DNA of 45,095 bases from Rhodobacterales bacterium (GTDB lineage: Bacteria > Pseudomonadota > Alphaproteobacteria > Rhodobacterales > Rhodobacteraceae). The DNA lies in assembly GCA_013297695.1 (NCBI GenBank), contig JAAFHX010000009.1:1-45095 (forward strand). Reading direction: 5' to 3'. Below are positions 24,960 through 32,766 of this stretch, in pieces. The notes beneath the pieces were generated by a model that searched no databases, was not told where the DNA came from, and was given only the letters and a program-made list of their open reading frames with translations. Every line of letters starts with the position of its first letter. Within the stretch, counting starts at the first letter, position 1. The position numbers were made by a program, and so were the translations under genes.

Positions 24960-25976
24960 ATGCGCGATACCCATGTGACGCTGGCCCATGGCGGCGGCGG
25001 CAAGGCGATGCGCGACCTGATCGACGCGGTCTTCACCAGCGTCTTCCAGCCGCCGGGGACCGAGGATCAGGCACGGCTGATGGATGCCGCCCTGCAGGAA
25101 CCGGGCGCGCGGCTGGCCTTTACCACCGACAGCTATGTGGTGACCCCGGTGGAGTTTCCGGGCGGGGACATCGGCAAGATCGCGGTCTGCGGCACGGTCA
25201 ACGATCTGGCGGTGGGCGGGGCGCGGCCGTTGTGGCTGTCGGCGGCCTTCATCCTGGAAGAGGGCTGCGAGGTGGCTTTGCTGCGCCGCATCGTGGCCTC
25301 GATGGCAACCGAGGCGGACAGGGCCGGGGTGCGCATCGTCACCGGCGACACCAAGGTCGTGGAACGCGGCAAGGGCGACGGGGTGTTCATCACCACCTCG
25401 GGGATCGGGGTGATCCCGCCGGGGTGCGATATCGGGGCGGCGCGCATCTGCCCGGGCGACGTGGCGATCGTGAACGGGGTGCTGGGCGATCACGGCGCGA
25501 CGATCCTTGCCGCGCGCGGTGATCTGGCGCTGTCGGTCGATCTGCAGTCGGATTGTGCGGGGCTTGGGCATCTGATGCAGGCGGCACTGGCGGCGGCCCC
25601 CGGCATCACGGCGGCGCGCGACTGCACCCGGGGCGGGCTGGCCAGCGCGTTGAACGAAATGGCCGCCGAGGCAGGGCTGGCCATCGAGATCGACGAGGCC
25701 GCCCTGCCCTGTCGCCCCGAGGTGGCGGGGGTCTGCGAGATACTGGGCCTTGACCCGCTGTATCTGGCGAACGAAGGCAGGCTGGTGCTGTTCTGCCCGG
25801 CGGATCAGGCGGCGGCCGCGCTGGCCGCGATGCGCGCCCTGCCCGAGGGCGCGGGCGCGGTTGCCATCGGCCGCGCCGGTACGGGGCACGCGGGCCGCGT
25901 GACCCTGCGCACCCGCTTTGGCGGCGCGCGGGTTGTCGACATGCTGGTGGGCGAACAGTTGCCGCGCATCTGCTGA
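24960..25976 (+). CDS. hypE: Hydrogenase maturation protein HypE (carbamoyl dehydratase)
   Basis: PurM-like ATPase that dehydrates the carbamoyl group on its own C-terminal cysteine to a thiocyanate, the source of active-site cyanide. It has 338 residues. It starts VTLAHGGGGKAMRDLI, has the ATP-binding block KIAVCGTVNDLAVGGARP and the GDTKVVERGKGDG loop, and ends with the essential PRIC, so the acceptor cysteine is in place. It follows hypD after 34 bases. The 152 bases downstream to the convergent hydrolase gene (25977-26128) show nothing recognised. The protein looks functional. Confidence 0.95.
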   Translation: MRDTHVTLAHGGGGKAMRDLIDAVFTSVFQPPGTEDQARLMDAALQEPGARLAFTTDSYVVTPVEFPGGDIGKIAVCGTVNDLAVGGARPLWLSAAFILEEGCEVALLRRIVASMATEADRAGVRIVTGDTKVVERGKGDGVFITTSGIGVIPPGCDIGAARICPGDVAIVNGVLGDHGATILAARGDLALSVDLQSDCAGLGHLMQAALAAAPGITAARDCTRGGLASALNEMAAEAGLAIEIDEAALPCRPEVAGVCEILGLDPLYLANEGRLVLFCPADQAAAALAAMRALPEGAGAVAIGRAGTGHAGRVTLRTRFGGARVVDMLVGEQLPRIC

Positions 25977-26128
25977 CCGGGGATCGCCAGGGCGGGGAAA
26001 GGTTTCCGCCGCGCCGCGCCCGGCAGGGCTGCGTGCGGCCTGCCACGCAGCAACCGGGTCGGGCCGGAACAGGTCAGGCGGGGTCTTGCGCGACCGCCGC
26101 CTGCCTTGGCCTGTCGATGATGTCGAGT

Positions 26129-27031
26129 TTACAGCCCGTTGATCGGCACCTTCAGGAACCGCCTGCCGCTGTCGTCCGGCGGCGGCAGGTCACCCGCGCG
26201 CATGTTCACCTGCAGCGACGGGATGATGAGGCGCGGCATCGCCAGCGTCGCGTCGCGCGCCTCGCGCAACCGGACAAAGTCATCCTCGGTCACGCCGTCG
26301 CGGACGTGGATGTTCTGCGCCCGCTGTTCGGCCACCGTGGTTTCCCACCGGATCTCGCGCCCGTTCGGGCCGTAGTCGTGGCACATGAACAGCCGCGTTT
26401 CGCCCGGCAGCGCCAGCACCCGACGGATCGACCGGTACAGCGTGCGCGCATCGCCGCCCGGAAAGTCGGCGCGCGCCGACCCGCCATCCGGCATGAACAG
26501 CGTGTCGCCGACAAAGGCCGCATCGCCGATGACATGCGTCATGCAGGCGGGCGTGTGGCCCGGCGTGTGCATCACGCGCGCCTTCATCCCGCCGATGCGA
26601 TAGCTTTCGCCTTCGGCGAACAGCCGGTCGAACTGGCTGCCGTCGCGTGCAAAGTCCGTACCTTCGTTGAACACCTTGCCGAACGTGTCCTGCACCACGG
26701 TGATGTTCTCGCCGATGCCGATCCTGCCGCCCAGCCTGCCCTGAATGTAGGGTGCCCCCGACAGGTGGTCGGCATGCACATGCGTCTCGATCAGCCATTC
26801 CAGCGTCAGGCCATGCGCCAGGATGAAGGCGATCACCGCGTCGGCCGAGGCGTGGGTGATCCGGCCCGCCGCATAGTCGATGTCCATGACGCTGTCGATC
26901 ACGGCGCAGGACGTGCCGAGGGGGTCGCGCACAACATAGGTCACGGTATTGGTGGCCGCGTCGAAAAAGCCGGTCACGTCCGGCGTCACCGACGGGTCGG
27001 GGGCGGAAAGGGGCTGTACCGGATCGCTCAT
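26129..27031 (-). CDS. Metallo-beta-lactamase-fold hydrolase of a sulfur-responsive cluster (Blh-like)
   Basis: A 300-residue MBL-fold protein with the metal motif THVHADHLSG (H84, H86, D88, H89), a second histidine in HTPGHTPACM, GDTLFMPDGG and CHDYGPNG. The pattern fits the persulfide dioxygenase/Blh branch rather than beta-lactamases. Its neighbours, two YeeE/YedE half-transporters and a divergent BigR/SqrR-like repressor, are the usual partners of Blh in hydrogen-sulfide detoxification clusters. The rhodanese/DUF442 domain of some Blh proteins is absent. The start at 27031 is chosen for AAGGAG 10 bases upstream; the longer frame to 27361 is antisense overlap with the YeeE gene. Confidence 0.82.
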   Translation of the reverse strand: MSDPVQPLSAPDPSVTPDVTGFFDAATNTVTYVVRDPLGTSCAVIDSVMDIDYAAGRITHASADAVIAFILAHGLTLEWLIETHVHADHLSGAPYIQGRLGGRIGIGENITVVQDTFGKVFNEGTDFARDGSQFDRLFAEGESYRIGGMKARVMHTPGHTPACMTHVIGDAAFVGDTLFMPDGGSARADFPGGDARTLYRSIRRVLALPGETRLFMCHDYGPNGREIRWETTVAEQRAQNIHVRDGVTEDDFVRLREARDATLAMPRLIIPSLQVNMRAGDLPPPDDSGRRFLKVPINGL

Positions 27032-27053
27032 CGTCGTTGGCTCCTTCTGCGGT

Positions 27054-27488
27054 TCAGGCAATTCTGCGCCGCGGCAGCGCCTGCAGCCAGCGGGCCAGCA
27101 GGATGCCGCCGCACATCGCGACGAGGAACAGCGTCGTCGGCCAGGGTGCAAAGCCAAGCGCGGGGATGGCCCCGCCGGGGCAGAACCCCGAGATGCCCCA
27201 GCCCACCCCGAACAGGGCCGCCCCCCCGACCAGACGGGCGTCGATGGTGTTGACTGCGGGCAGGTGAAACCGGGTATCGAACAGCGGGGCCGACCAGCGA
27301 CCGAAGATCGCGCGATATCCGATGAGGGTGGTGACCAGCGCGCCGCCCATGACGAAGGCAAGGCTGGGGTCCCAAGTTCCGAAAGGATCGAAGAAGTTCA
27401 GGACCTTGGCCGGGTTGCCCATGCCCGATACCGCGATCCCGAGGCCGAAGACCAGCCCTGCGGCAAGGGCGGAAAGCAGGCGGATCAC
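27054..27488 (-). CDS. YeeE/YedE-family half-transporter (DUF6691 type)
   Basis: A 144-residue membrane protein, about half of a full YeeE (which carries thiosulfate). It has four to five hydrophobic helices, an early GLGIAVSGMGNPAKVLNF motif and a late GWGISGFCPGGAIPAL motif whose cysteine matches the conserved transport-path cysteine of YeeE proteins. Its start is 4 bases after the stop of the partner half gene, and the hydrolase starts 22 bases downstream, so the three are one operon. The two halves together would form a pseudo-symmetric transporter of thiosulfate or another sulfur species. The substrate is inferred. Confidence 0.85.
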   Translation of the reverse strand: MIRLLSALAAGLVFGLGIAVSGMGNPAKVLNFFDPFGTWDPSLAFVMGGALVTTLIGYRAIFGRWSAPLFDTRFHLPAVNTIDARLVGGAALFGVGWGISGFCPGGAIPALGFAPWPTTLFLVAMCGGILLARWLQALPRRRIA

Positions 27489-27492
27489 GATG

Positions 27493-27915
27493 TCAGCCCC
27501 CGATCACATGCCGCAGGACGGTGACCGTGGCGAAGGTGGTTGCCATGAACGTCGCCGTTGCCACCGCCGACCGGGGCGACAGCCGCGCCAGCCCGCACAC
27601 CCCGTGCCCCGAGGTGCAGCCCGACCCATAGCTGACCCCCACCCCCACGATCACCCCGCCCAGGGCAAGGGCCGCACCGGTGACGGGCGCGTCGAACGCG
27701 AATTCCGCCCCGAAACCCATGGCGGCCAAGGGGGCCAGGATGGCCCCTGTCAGAAACGCCAGCCGCCAGGGCGCGTCGGGGCTTTTCGGCTCCAGCACGC
27801 CGTCCAGCATGGCGGTCATTCCCGCGATGCGGCCGTTGAACGCCATCAGCATCACGGCCGCAAGCCCGATCAGGATGCCACCGAACAGCGCGGCCCAAGG
27901 GGTGAATTCGGTCAT
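27493..27915 (-). CDS. YeeE/YedE-family half-transporter
   Basis: A 140-residue membrane protein, the first gene of the sulfur operon. It contains GLAAVMLMAFNGRIAGM and the hallmark SYGSGCTSGHGVCGL with the reactive cysteine, plus a C-terminal ATATFMATTFATVTVLRHV helix. It pairs with the next gene (4-base gap) as the other half of a split YeeE. The promoter must lie in 27916-28060, shared with the divergent ArsR-type gene, so sulfide or persulfide control by that repressor is expected. Confidence 0.85.
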   Translation of the reverse strand: MTEFTPWAALFGGILIGLAAVMLMAFNGRIAGMTAMLDGVLEPKSPDAPWRLAFLTGAILAPLAAMGFGAEFAFDAPVTGAALALGGVIVGVGVSYGSGCTSGHGVCGLARLSPRSAVATATFMATTFATVTVLRHVIGG

Positions 27916-28024
27916 GGCGGGTTGGAAACCTCCTGATGGGCCGGGCTGTGCGGGCGCTTGGTCGGGGCACGCCCCGGGTCAGGGCCGGGGCGACCGCCCC
28001 CCGTCGCAACACCGCCAGTCCCTG

Positions 28025-28063
28025 TTGTCAAGTATGTGCGCAGTTGCTAAACTGTCAAGCATG
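28025..28063 (+). promoter_or_regulatory. Promoter of the ArsR-type gene with a direct repeat
   Basis: TTGTCA (28025-28030), 17 bases, TAAACT (28048-28053) is a good housekeeping-type promoter. Only 7 bases separate the -10 from ATG 28061, so the transcript would start at or next to the start codon; no Shine-Dalgarno is seen. TGTCAAGyATG occurs twice, at 28026-28036 and 28053-28063, spanning the promoter, and could be the repressor site. Confidence 0.5.
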
Positions 28064-28384
28064 GATACCGCCCGCCTCGACCTGCCATCCGCCAGCCTTG
28101 AAGAACGCGCCGAAGAGGTCGCAGCCACCCTTGGGGCGCTGGCGAATCCGAAACGGCTGATGATGCTCTGCGCCCTTCTGGAGGGCGAGCGCTGTGTGGG
28201 CGATCTTGGACGGCTGGCACGGCTGAGCCCTGCCGCCGTGTCGCAGCATCTGGGCAAGATGCGCGCGCTGCGTCTGGTCAGCACGCGGCGGGACGGGCAG
28301 ACGATCTACTACGCCCTGGCAAGCGACGAGGTGCGCGCGGTGCTGGACACGCTTGACCGGATATATTGCGCCGACCTGACCTGA
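28061..28384 (+). CDS. ArsR-family repressor of BigR/SqrR type (sulfide/persulfide sensing)
   Basis: A 107-residue winged-helix repressor: LGALANPKRLMMLCALLEGE, then SPAAVSQHLGKMRALRLVST, RRDGQTIYYALAS and a C-terminal RIYCADLT. The ArsR metal motif ELCVCDL is not present. Instead Cys37 (in MMLCALL) and Cys103 (in IYCADLT) sit at the positions that form the redox switch in SqrR and BigR (about 41 and 107), so persulfide sensing is likely. Cys45 is extra. It is divergent from the YeeE/YedE-Blh operon, the classic BigR layout. ATG 28034 is a possible alternative start nine codons upstream. Confidence 0.85.
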   Translation: MDTARLDLPSASLEERAEEVAATLGALANPKRLMMLCALLEGERCVGDLGRLARLSPAAVSQHLGKMRALRLVSTRRDGQTIYYALASDEVRAVLDTLDRIYCADLT

Positions 28385-28451
28385 GGGGGGGCCGGATGGG
28401 GCCGACCCGCCTGCCTTGCCCCGTGCGGCGCAGCATCCCGGCCCGCAGGGT

Positions 28452-29540
28452 TCAGCCCCCGGCACCCACGTTTTCCTGCGCGACCGAGACAGCCTTGAGA
28501 ATGGCAAAGACCGGCCGGCCCGGGGCAAGCTGCAATGCCAGCGCCGAGCGGCGCGTCACCCGGGCCAGCAGTACCCCGTCGCCCGCATCCAGCCGCACCA
28601 GCGCACCAGGTCCGTCGCCCTGACGGATGTCGCGCACGGTGGCAGGCAGGATGTTCAGGGCCGAGATGCCCATCGGTCGCACGGTGGCCAGCATCACATC
28701 CTGCGCCAGAATGCGGATGCGCAGACGCGTGCCCGGAGGGGCGGCCACGCGGGGCAGCCACAGCGGGCCCGCAGTGCTGTCCAGCAGGGTTAGCCCGTCA
28801 TCGTCCTGCACCGAAACACGGGCGGACAGGACCGCCCCTGCCTCGCGCAGGCCAAGGCCGGGCGCGGTTTCGGGATCGGACAGGAGTGCCGCTGCAGGAC
28901 CGGCGGCGGTGACCCGGCCTGCCTCCATCAGCACGACCGTGTCGGCCAGCCGCGCGACTTCGGCGATGGCATGGCTGACATACAGGATCGGCAGATGCAC
29001 CTCGTCGCGCAGCCGTTCCAGATAGGGCAGGATTTCCGCCTTGCGCGCCTCGTCCAGCGCCGCAAGCGGCTCGTCCAGCGCCAGCAGGCGCGGGTTCGCC
29101 AGGATGGCGCGGCCGATGGCCACCCGCTGCCTTTCACCGCCCGACAACGCGCCGGGGCGGCGCGACAGCAGCGGTCCGATGCCCAGAAGATCGACGATCC
29201 GGTCAAGGCCGACCCCAGGACCCCCGGGGGCGAACCAGCGCCCGTACAGCAGGTTCTGCCGCACGGTCAGATGCGGGAACAGCCGCGCGTCCTGAAAGAC
29301 ATAGCCGATTCGGCGGCGGTGCGGCGGCAGGTTCACGCCCTGTGCGGTATCCAGCAACACCAGCCCGTCGGACGTCACCTTTCCGGTATCGGGGCGCAAC
29401 AGGCCCGCCACGGCATTGATGACGGTCGTCTTGCCCGATCCGGATCGTCCGAACAGCGCGGTCACGCCCGGCGGGGCATCAAAAGCCACGTCCAGCGCAA
29501 AGCCCGCAAAGCGGTGCCGAAGGGCTATCTGCAGCGTCAT
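28452..29540 (-). CDS. modC: Molybdate ABC transporter ATP-binding protein
   Basis: A 362-residue ATPase of the molybdate importer. Walker A GRSGSGKTTV (31-40), Q-loop YVFQDARLFPHL, ABC signature LSGGERQRVAIGRA, Walker B LLALDEPLAALDEA and switch histidine YVSHAI. The C-terminal 100 residues form a TOBE/Mop-like domain (SALNILPATVRDIR, LVRLDAGDGVLLARVTRRSA), which is typical of ModC and can bind oxyanion. Its ATG overlaps the modB stop (ATGA). It ends the modABC operon. Confidence 0.94.
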   Translation of the reverse strand: MTLQIALRHRFAGFALDVAFDAPPGVTALFGRSGSGKTTVINAVAGLLRPDTGKVTSDGLVLLDTAQGVNLPPHRRRIGYVFQDARLFPHLTVRQNLLYGRWFAPGGPGVGLDRIVDLLGIGPLLSRRPGALSGGERQRVAIGRAILANPRLLALDEPLAALDEARKAEILPYLERLRDEVHLPILYVSHAIAEVARLADTVVLMEAGRVTAAGPAAALLSDPETAPGLGLREAGAVLSARVSVQDDDGLTLLDSTAGPLWLPRVAAPPGTRLRIRILAQDVMLATVRPMGISALNILPATVRDIRQGDGPGALVRLDAGDGVLLARVTRRSALALQLAPGRPVFAILKAVSVAQENVGAGG

Positions 29541-30235
29541 TGGCCGGAAATCCGGCGCGCCACCACCCGCGCCACCCATTCCGACAGCAGAAGCGCCGTC
29601 ATGGCGATCATGATGGCGACCCAGACCAGCCGCGCGGCCCGATCCTCGCCGCCCGGCACCTGCAGCACGGCATAAATTGCCGAAGGCAGGGTCTGCGTCT
29701 GGCCGGGGATGTTCGATACGAAGGTGATCGTGGCCCCGAACTCGCCCATCGCCTTGGCAAAGGCGAGGATCACGCCCGCGATGATCCCCGGCAGGATCAG
29801 CGGCAGGGTCACGGTGGCAAAGACCCAGGGCCGTGACGCCCCGAGCGTGCCCGCCGCCTGTTCCAGCCGGGGGTCCACCGCCTCGATCGCCAGCCGCAAC
29901 GCGCGCACCATCAGCGGAAAGGCCATGACCCCCGCCGCCAGCGCGGCCCCGGTCCAGCGAAAGGCAAGGACGATGCCGAACCACTGGTCCAGAAACTGCC
30001 CGACAGTGCCGCGCCGCCCGAAGGTGACCAGCAGCAGGTAACCGGTGACCACGGGCGGCAGGATCAGCGGCAGGTGAACCAGACCGTTCAGAAGCGGCTT
30101 GCCCCAGAAGGTCCACCGCGCCAGCGCATAGGCGACCAACAGGCCGACCGGCAGACTGACCAGCGTCGCCCAGAACGACACGCGCAGCGACAGGGCCACG
30201 GCGCGCCATTCGTCGGGGGTCAGCCAATCCGTCAT
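29537..30235 (-). CDS. modB: Molybdate ABC transporter permease
   Basis: A 232-residue inner-membrane permease with five to six helices. The EAA loop that contacts ModC is clear (LEQAAGTLGASRPWVFATVT, 20 residues), as are LPLILPPVVTGYLLL and AFAKAMGEFGATITFVSN, which are hallmarks of ModB. It lies 28 bases after modA and overlaps modC by 4 bases. Confidence 0.95.
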   Translation of the reverse strand: MTDWLTPDEWRAVALSLRVSFWATLVSLPVGLLVAYALARWTFWGKPLLNGLVHLPLILPPVVTGYLLLVTFGRRGTVGQFLDQWFGIVLAFRWTGAALAAGVMAFPLMVRALRLAIEAVDPRLEQAAGTLGASRPWVFATVTLPLILPGIIAGVILAFAKAMGEFGATITFVSNIPGQTQTLPSAIYAVLQVPGGEDRAARLVWVAIMIAMTALLLSEWVARVVARRISGQ

Positions 30236-30263
30236 TGCGCCTCGATCAGCCGCGCAGGTCCCG

Positions 30264-31022
30264 TCAGTTCAGGATCGCAAAACCCTGCTCGCGGAACCTC
30301 GCATCGCCCGCATCCGACGACAAGGCCTTGAGGAAGGCCGCATCGGCGGCATCGGCCGACCCTGTCAGCAGCGCACCGGGATAGATGATCGGCCTGTGGC
30401 TGTCGGCAGGGAAGGTGCCGACCACGGTGACAGTGTCATCCGACACGGCATCGCTGGCATAGACGATTCCGAGCGGTGCTTCGCCGGTGGACACGAGGGC
30501 CAGCGCCGCACGCACGTTTTCCGACTGCGCGACAAGGGGTTCGACCGAGGGCCAGACCCCGAGGGACTGAAGCGATTCCTTGCCGTACTGCCCGGCCGGA
30601 ACGGAATCGACCATCGCCATCGACAGCTTGCCATCGCCCAGCAACCCCGCCAGATCGAAACCCGGCGCAATCGCGACCGGGGCCGCATCCTTGCCATGGG
30701 CCACCAGGACCAGCGAATTGCCGAACAGGTCGCGCCGGGTTCCGTCAACCACAAGGCCCGCCTTTTCGACCTCGTCCATCCAGGTGACGGCGGCCGAGAC
30801 GAAGATATCCGCCGGTGCCCCTTCGATGATCTGCTTGGCCAGCGCGCTTGATCCGCCGTAGCTGATCGTCACCGTGTTGCCGGTTTCCGCCTGGAAATCC
30901 GCTGCCACGGCATCAAGCGCGGTCTTCAGCGACGCTGCGGCGAACACCACCACCTCTTCGGCGAGGCTCGGGGTCGCCAGCACAACGCCAAGGGCAGCGG
31001 CAAGGATCAGCGGTCGGGACAT
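30264..31022 (-). CDS. modA: Molybdate ABC transporter substrate-binding protein
   Basis: A 252-residue periplasmic protein with a signal peptide (cleavage expected after PSLA, residue 21). The mature start EEVVVFAAASLKTALDAVA carries the ASL oxyanion-binding serine typical of ModA. SYGGSSALAKQIIEGAPADI, DLFGNSLVLVA and AQSENVRAALALVSTGEAPL follow, with GIVYASDA supplying the usual tyrosine ligand. It is the first of modABC; a Mo-box-like inverted repeat lies just upstream. Confidence 0.95.
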   Translation of the reverse strand: MSRPLILAAALGVVLATPSLAEEVVVFAAASLKTALDAVAADFQAETGNTVTISYGGSSALAKQIIEGAPADIFVSAAVTWMDEVEKAGLVVDGTRRDLFGNSLVLVAHGKDAAPVAIAPGFDLAGLLGDGKLSMAMVDSVPAGQYGKESLQSLGVWPSVEPLVAQSENVRAALALVSTGEAPLGIVYASDAVSDDTVTVVGTFPADSHRPIIYPGALLTGSADAADAAFLKALSSDAGDARFREQGFAILN

Positions 31023-31035
31023 GGGTCTTTCTTTC

Positions 31036-31057
31036 GATATGGTTTCAGAAACATATC
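31036..31057. promoter_or_regulatory. Candidate molybdate-responsive (ModE/Mop) operator before modA
   Basis: GATAT (31036-31040) and ATATC (31053-31057) are inverted around inner arms GTTTC (31042-31046) and GAAAC (31048-31052), with one unpaired G. The outer CG..ATAT...ATAT..CG pattern resembles Rhodobacter Mo-boxes. It lies in the 62-base gap between the ModE-like gene and modA. Confidence 0.5.
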
Positions 31058-31084
31058 AATCGGAAGCCCCTTCTCTGGCAAGCG

Positions 31085-31450
31085 CTATTTTCCGGTGGAA
31101 ATATCCCCCGCTGGCACCGGCCGCAGCATGGCCTCCAGCGTGGCAATCCGGTCGGAGGTGGCCCGTTGGGCGGTCTCGACGATAGCGTGGTACAGGCGCA
31201 GCACCTCGGCACCCGCGTCGGTCAACTGCGCCCCGCCGCCGCCCGGACCGCCGCGCGTACTGGACACCAGCGGGTCGCGGAACGCGGTGTTCATCTCTTC
31301 GACCAGCATCCAGGCGCGCTTGTAGCTCATCTGCATCTGCCGCCCGGCTGCCGCGATGGACCCGGTTTCGCGAATGCGTTCCAGCAATTCGGCCTTGCCC
31401 GGACCCAGCATTGCGTCATCGAACAGGATGCGCAGGATCAGTTTCGTCAT
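31085..31450 (-). CDS. ModE-like winged-helix regulator without a molybdate-binding domain
   Basis: A 121-residue protein equal to the N-terminal DNA-binding half of ModE: FDDAMLGPGKAELLERIRET, GSIAAAGRQMQMSYKRAWML, NTAFRDPLVSSTRGGPGGGG and LTDAGAEVLRLYHAI. The two Mop/TOBE repeats that bind molybdate in full ModE (about 260 residues) are missing, so sensing must depend on another Mop protein or occur differently. The start at 31450 gives the usual MTKLILRILF; the frame extends to 31507 upstream. It lies upstream of modA on the same strand. Confidence 0.85.
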   Translation of the reverse strand: MTKLILRILFDDAMLGPGKAELLERIRETGSIAAAGRQMQMSYKRAWMLVEEMNTAFRDPLVSSTRGGPGGGGAQLTDAGAEVLRLYHAIVETAQRATSDRIATLEAMLRPVPAGDISTGK

Positions 31451-31614
31451 CGGAACGCCCCCTTCGGCCGAACGCGCGATCTTTCCGCAGCCACCTTTCG
31501 CAGGCAAGGGCGGTTTCGACCGCCCGGCAAGGGGATTGCCGCCGATCCGCTCTACAAACCGTTACGCGCGGCTGTTAGACAACCCGCAGCGGGGTGGCTG
31601 ACAGGAACACAGGC

Positions 31615-32766
31615 ATGGCAGAGGCGCGGACGGGGGGCTTCGACCTTGTGGTGGTCGGGGCGGGGATTGTCGGGCTGGCCCATGCGCTGGCGGCACGGCG
31701 GCTTGGCCTGTCGGTCGCGGTGATCGACCGCGAGGCACAGGCCATCGGGGCCTCGGTCCGAAACTTCGGCTTTGTCACGGTCACCGGGCAGCAGGCGGGC
31801 GACTGCTGGCGGCGCGCGATGCGGTCGCGCGATGTCTGGGCCGAGGTCGCCCCGCAGGCCGGCATCCGGGTGGAGCATCAGGGCCTTCTGGTCGCCGCCC
31901 GCCGCCCCGAGGCGATGGCGGTGCTGGAAGCGTTCCGGGCGACCGACATGGGCGAAGGCTGCACCCTGCTGTCGCCCGCCGATCTGGCAGCGCAGCATGG
32001 GGCGACCCTTGCCGACGGTCCTTTCGCAGGCGGGCTGTGGAGCCCACACGAGCGCCGGGTGGAAAGCCGCGACGCCATTCCCCGGCTTGCGGCCTGGCTG
32101 GAAACCGCCATGGGCGTGACCTTTCACCGCCGGACCCTGGTGAAATCCGTGACCCCGGGCCGGGTCGAGACCACTGCGGGAACCTTTGCCGCCGGCCGCA
32201 TCGTGGTCTGCCCGGGCGATGACCTTCTGACCCTTTTCCCCGACCGCATCAAAGCCATGGGGATCAGCCGCTGCCGGCTGCACATGATGAAGGTGATGCC
32301 TGCCGACCCCGCTTTCCGGCTGCCCGGATCGGTGATGACCGACCTGTCGCTGGTGCGCTACCTTGGCTATTCCGAACTGCCCGAGGCCGCCCCCCTGCTG
32401 GCCCGGCTGAAGGCCGAACAGCCGGAATACCTGGCCCAGGGCATCCACCTGATCGCCGTGCAGGGCGCCGATGGCGGGCTGGTCGTGGGCGACAGCCACC
32501 ATTACGAATGGTCGCCCTCGCCCTTTGCCCAGGGGCTGGTGGATGATCTGATGCTGGCCGAGATGCACGCCACGCTGCGCCTGCCGGGCGCGGTGGTCAC
32601 CGAACGCTGGATGGGCACCTATGCCAGCCTGCCCGACCGCCTGATGGTGCGCGACGCGCCCGACCCCGACATCCGGCTTGTCATCGTGACCTCCGGCACC
32701 GGGGCCAGCACTGCCTTTGCCATCGCAGAAGAAACCGTCGAAGAGCTATTCGGAGCCGCAGCATGA
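31615..32766 (+). CDS. FAD-dependent oxidoreductase linked to phosphonate breakdown (TIGR03364 type)
   Basis: A DAO-fold flavoenzyme of 383 residues: FAD-binding FDLVVVGAGIVGLAHALAAR (20 residues) at about 9-28, VIDREAQAIGASVRNFGFVT and a C-terminal IRLVIVTSGTGASTAFAIAE. The ASVRNFGF segment and the next-door phosphonatase gene mark the TIGR03364 group, tied by genome context to phosphonate use and proposed to oxidise 2-aminoethylphosphonate or its N-methyl form to phosphonoacetaldehyde. ATG 31615 has AGGA upstream; an in-frame GTG lies at 31594. The stop overlaps the phnX ATG (ATGA), so the product is probably passed to PhnX. The substrate is inferred. Confidence 0.82.
   Translation: MAEARTGGFDLVVVGAGIVGLAHALAARRLGLSVAVIDREAQAIGASVRNFGFVTVTGQQAGDCWRRAMRSRDVWAEVAPQAGIRVEHQGLLVAARRPEAMAVLEAFRATDMGEGCTLLSPADLAAQHGATLADGPFAGGLWSPHERRVESRDAIPRLAAWLETAMGVTFHRRTLVKSVTPGRVETTAGTFAAGRIVVCPGDDLLTLFPDRIKAMGISRCRLHMMKVMPADPAFRLPGSVMTDLSLVRYLGYSELPEAAPLLARLKAEQPEYLAQGIHLIAVQGADGGLVVGDSHHYEWSPSPFAQGLVDDLMLAEMHATLRLPGAVVTERWMGTYASLPDRLMVRDAPDPDIRLVIVTSGTGASTAFAIAEETVEELFGAAA

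Noticed and set aside
28449-30227. Single 591-codon frame covering modC and much of modB
   Set aside because: The modC frame happens to stay open antiparallel to nothing but out of frame with modB. ModB and ModC motifs are in separate frames with an ATGA overlap, so it is not a fusion.
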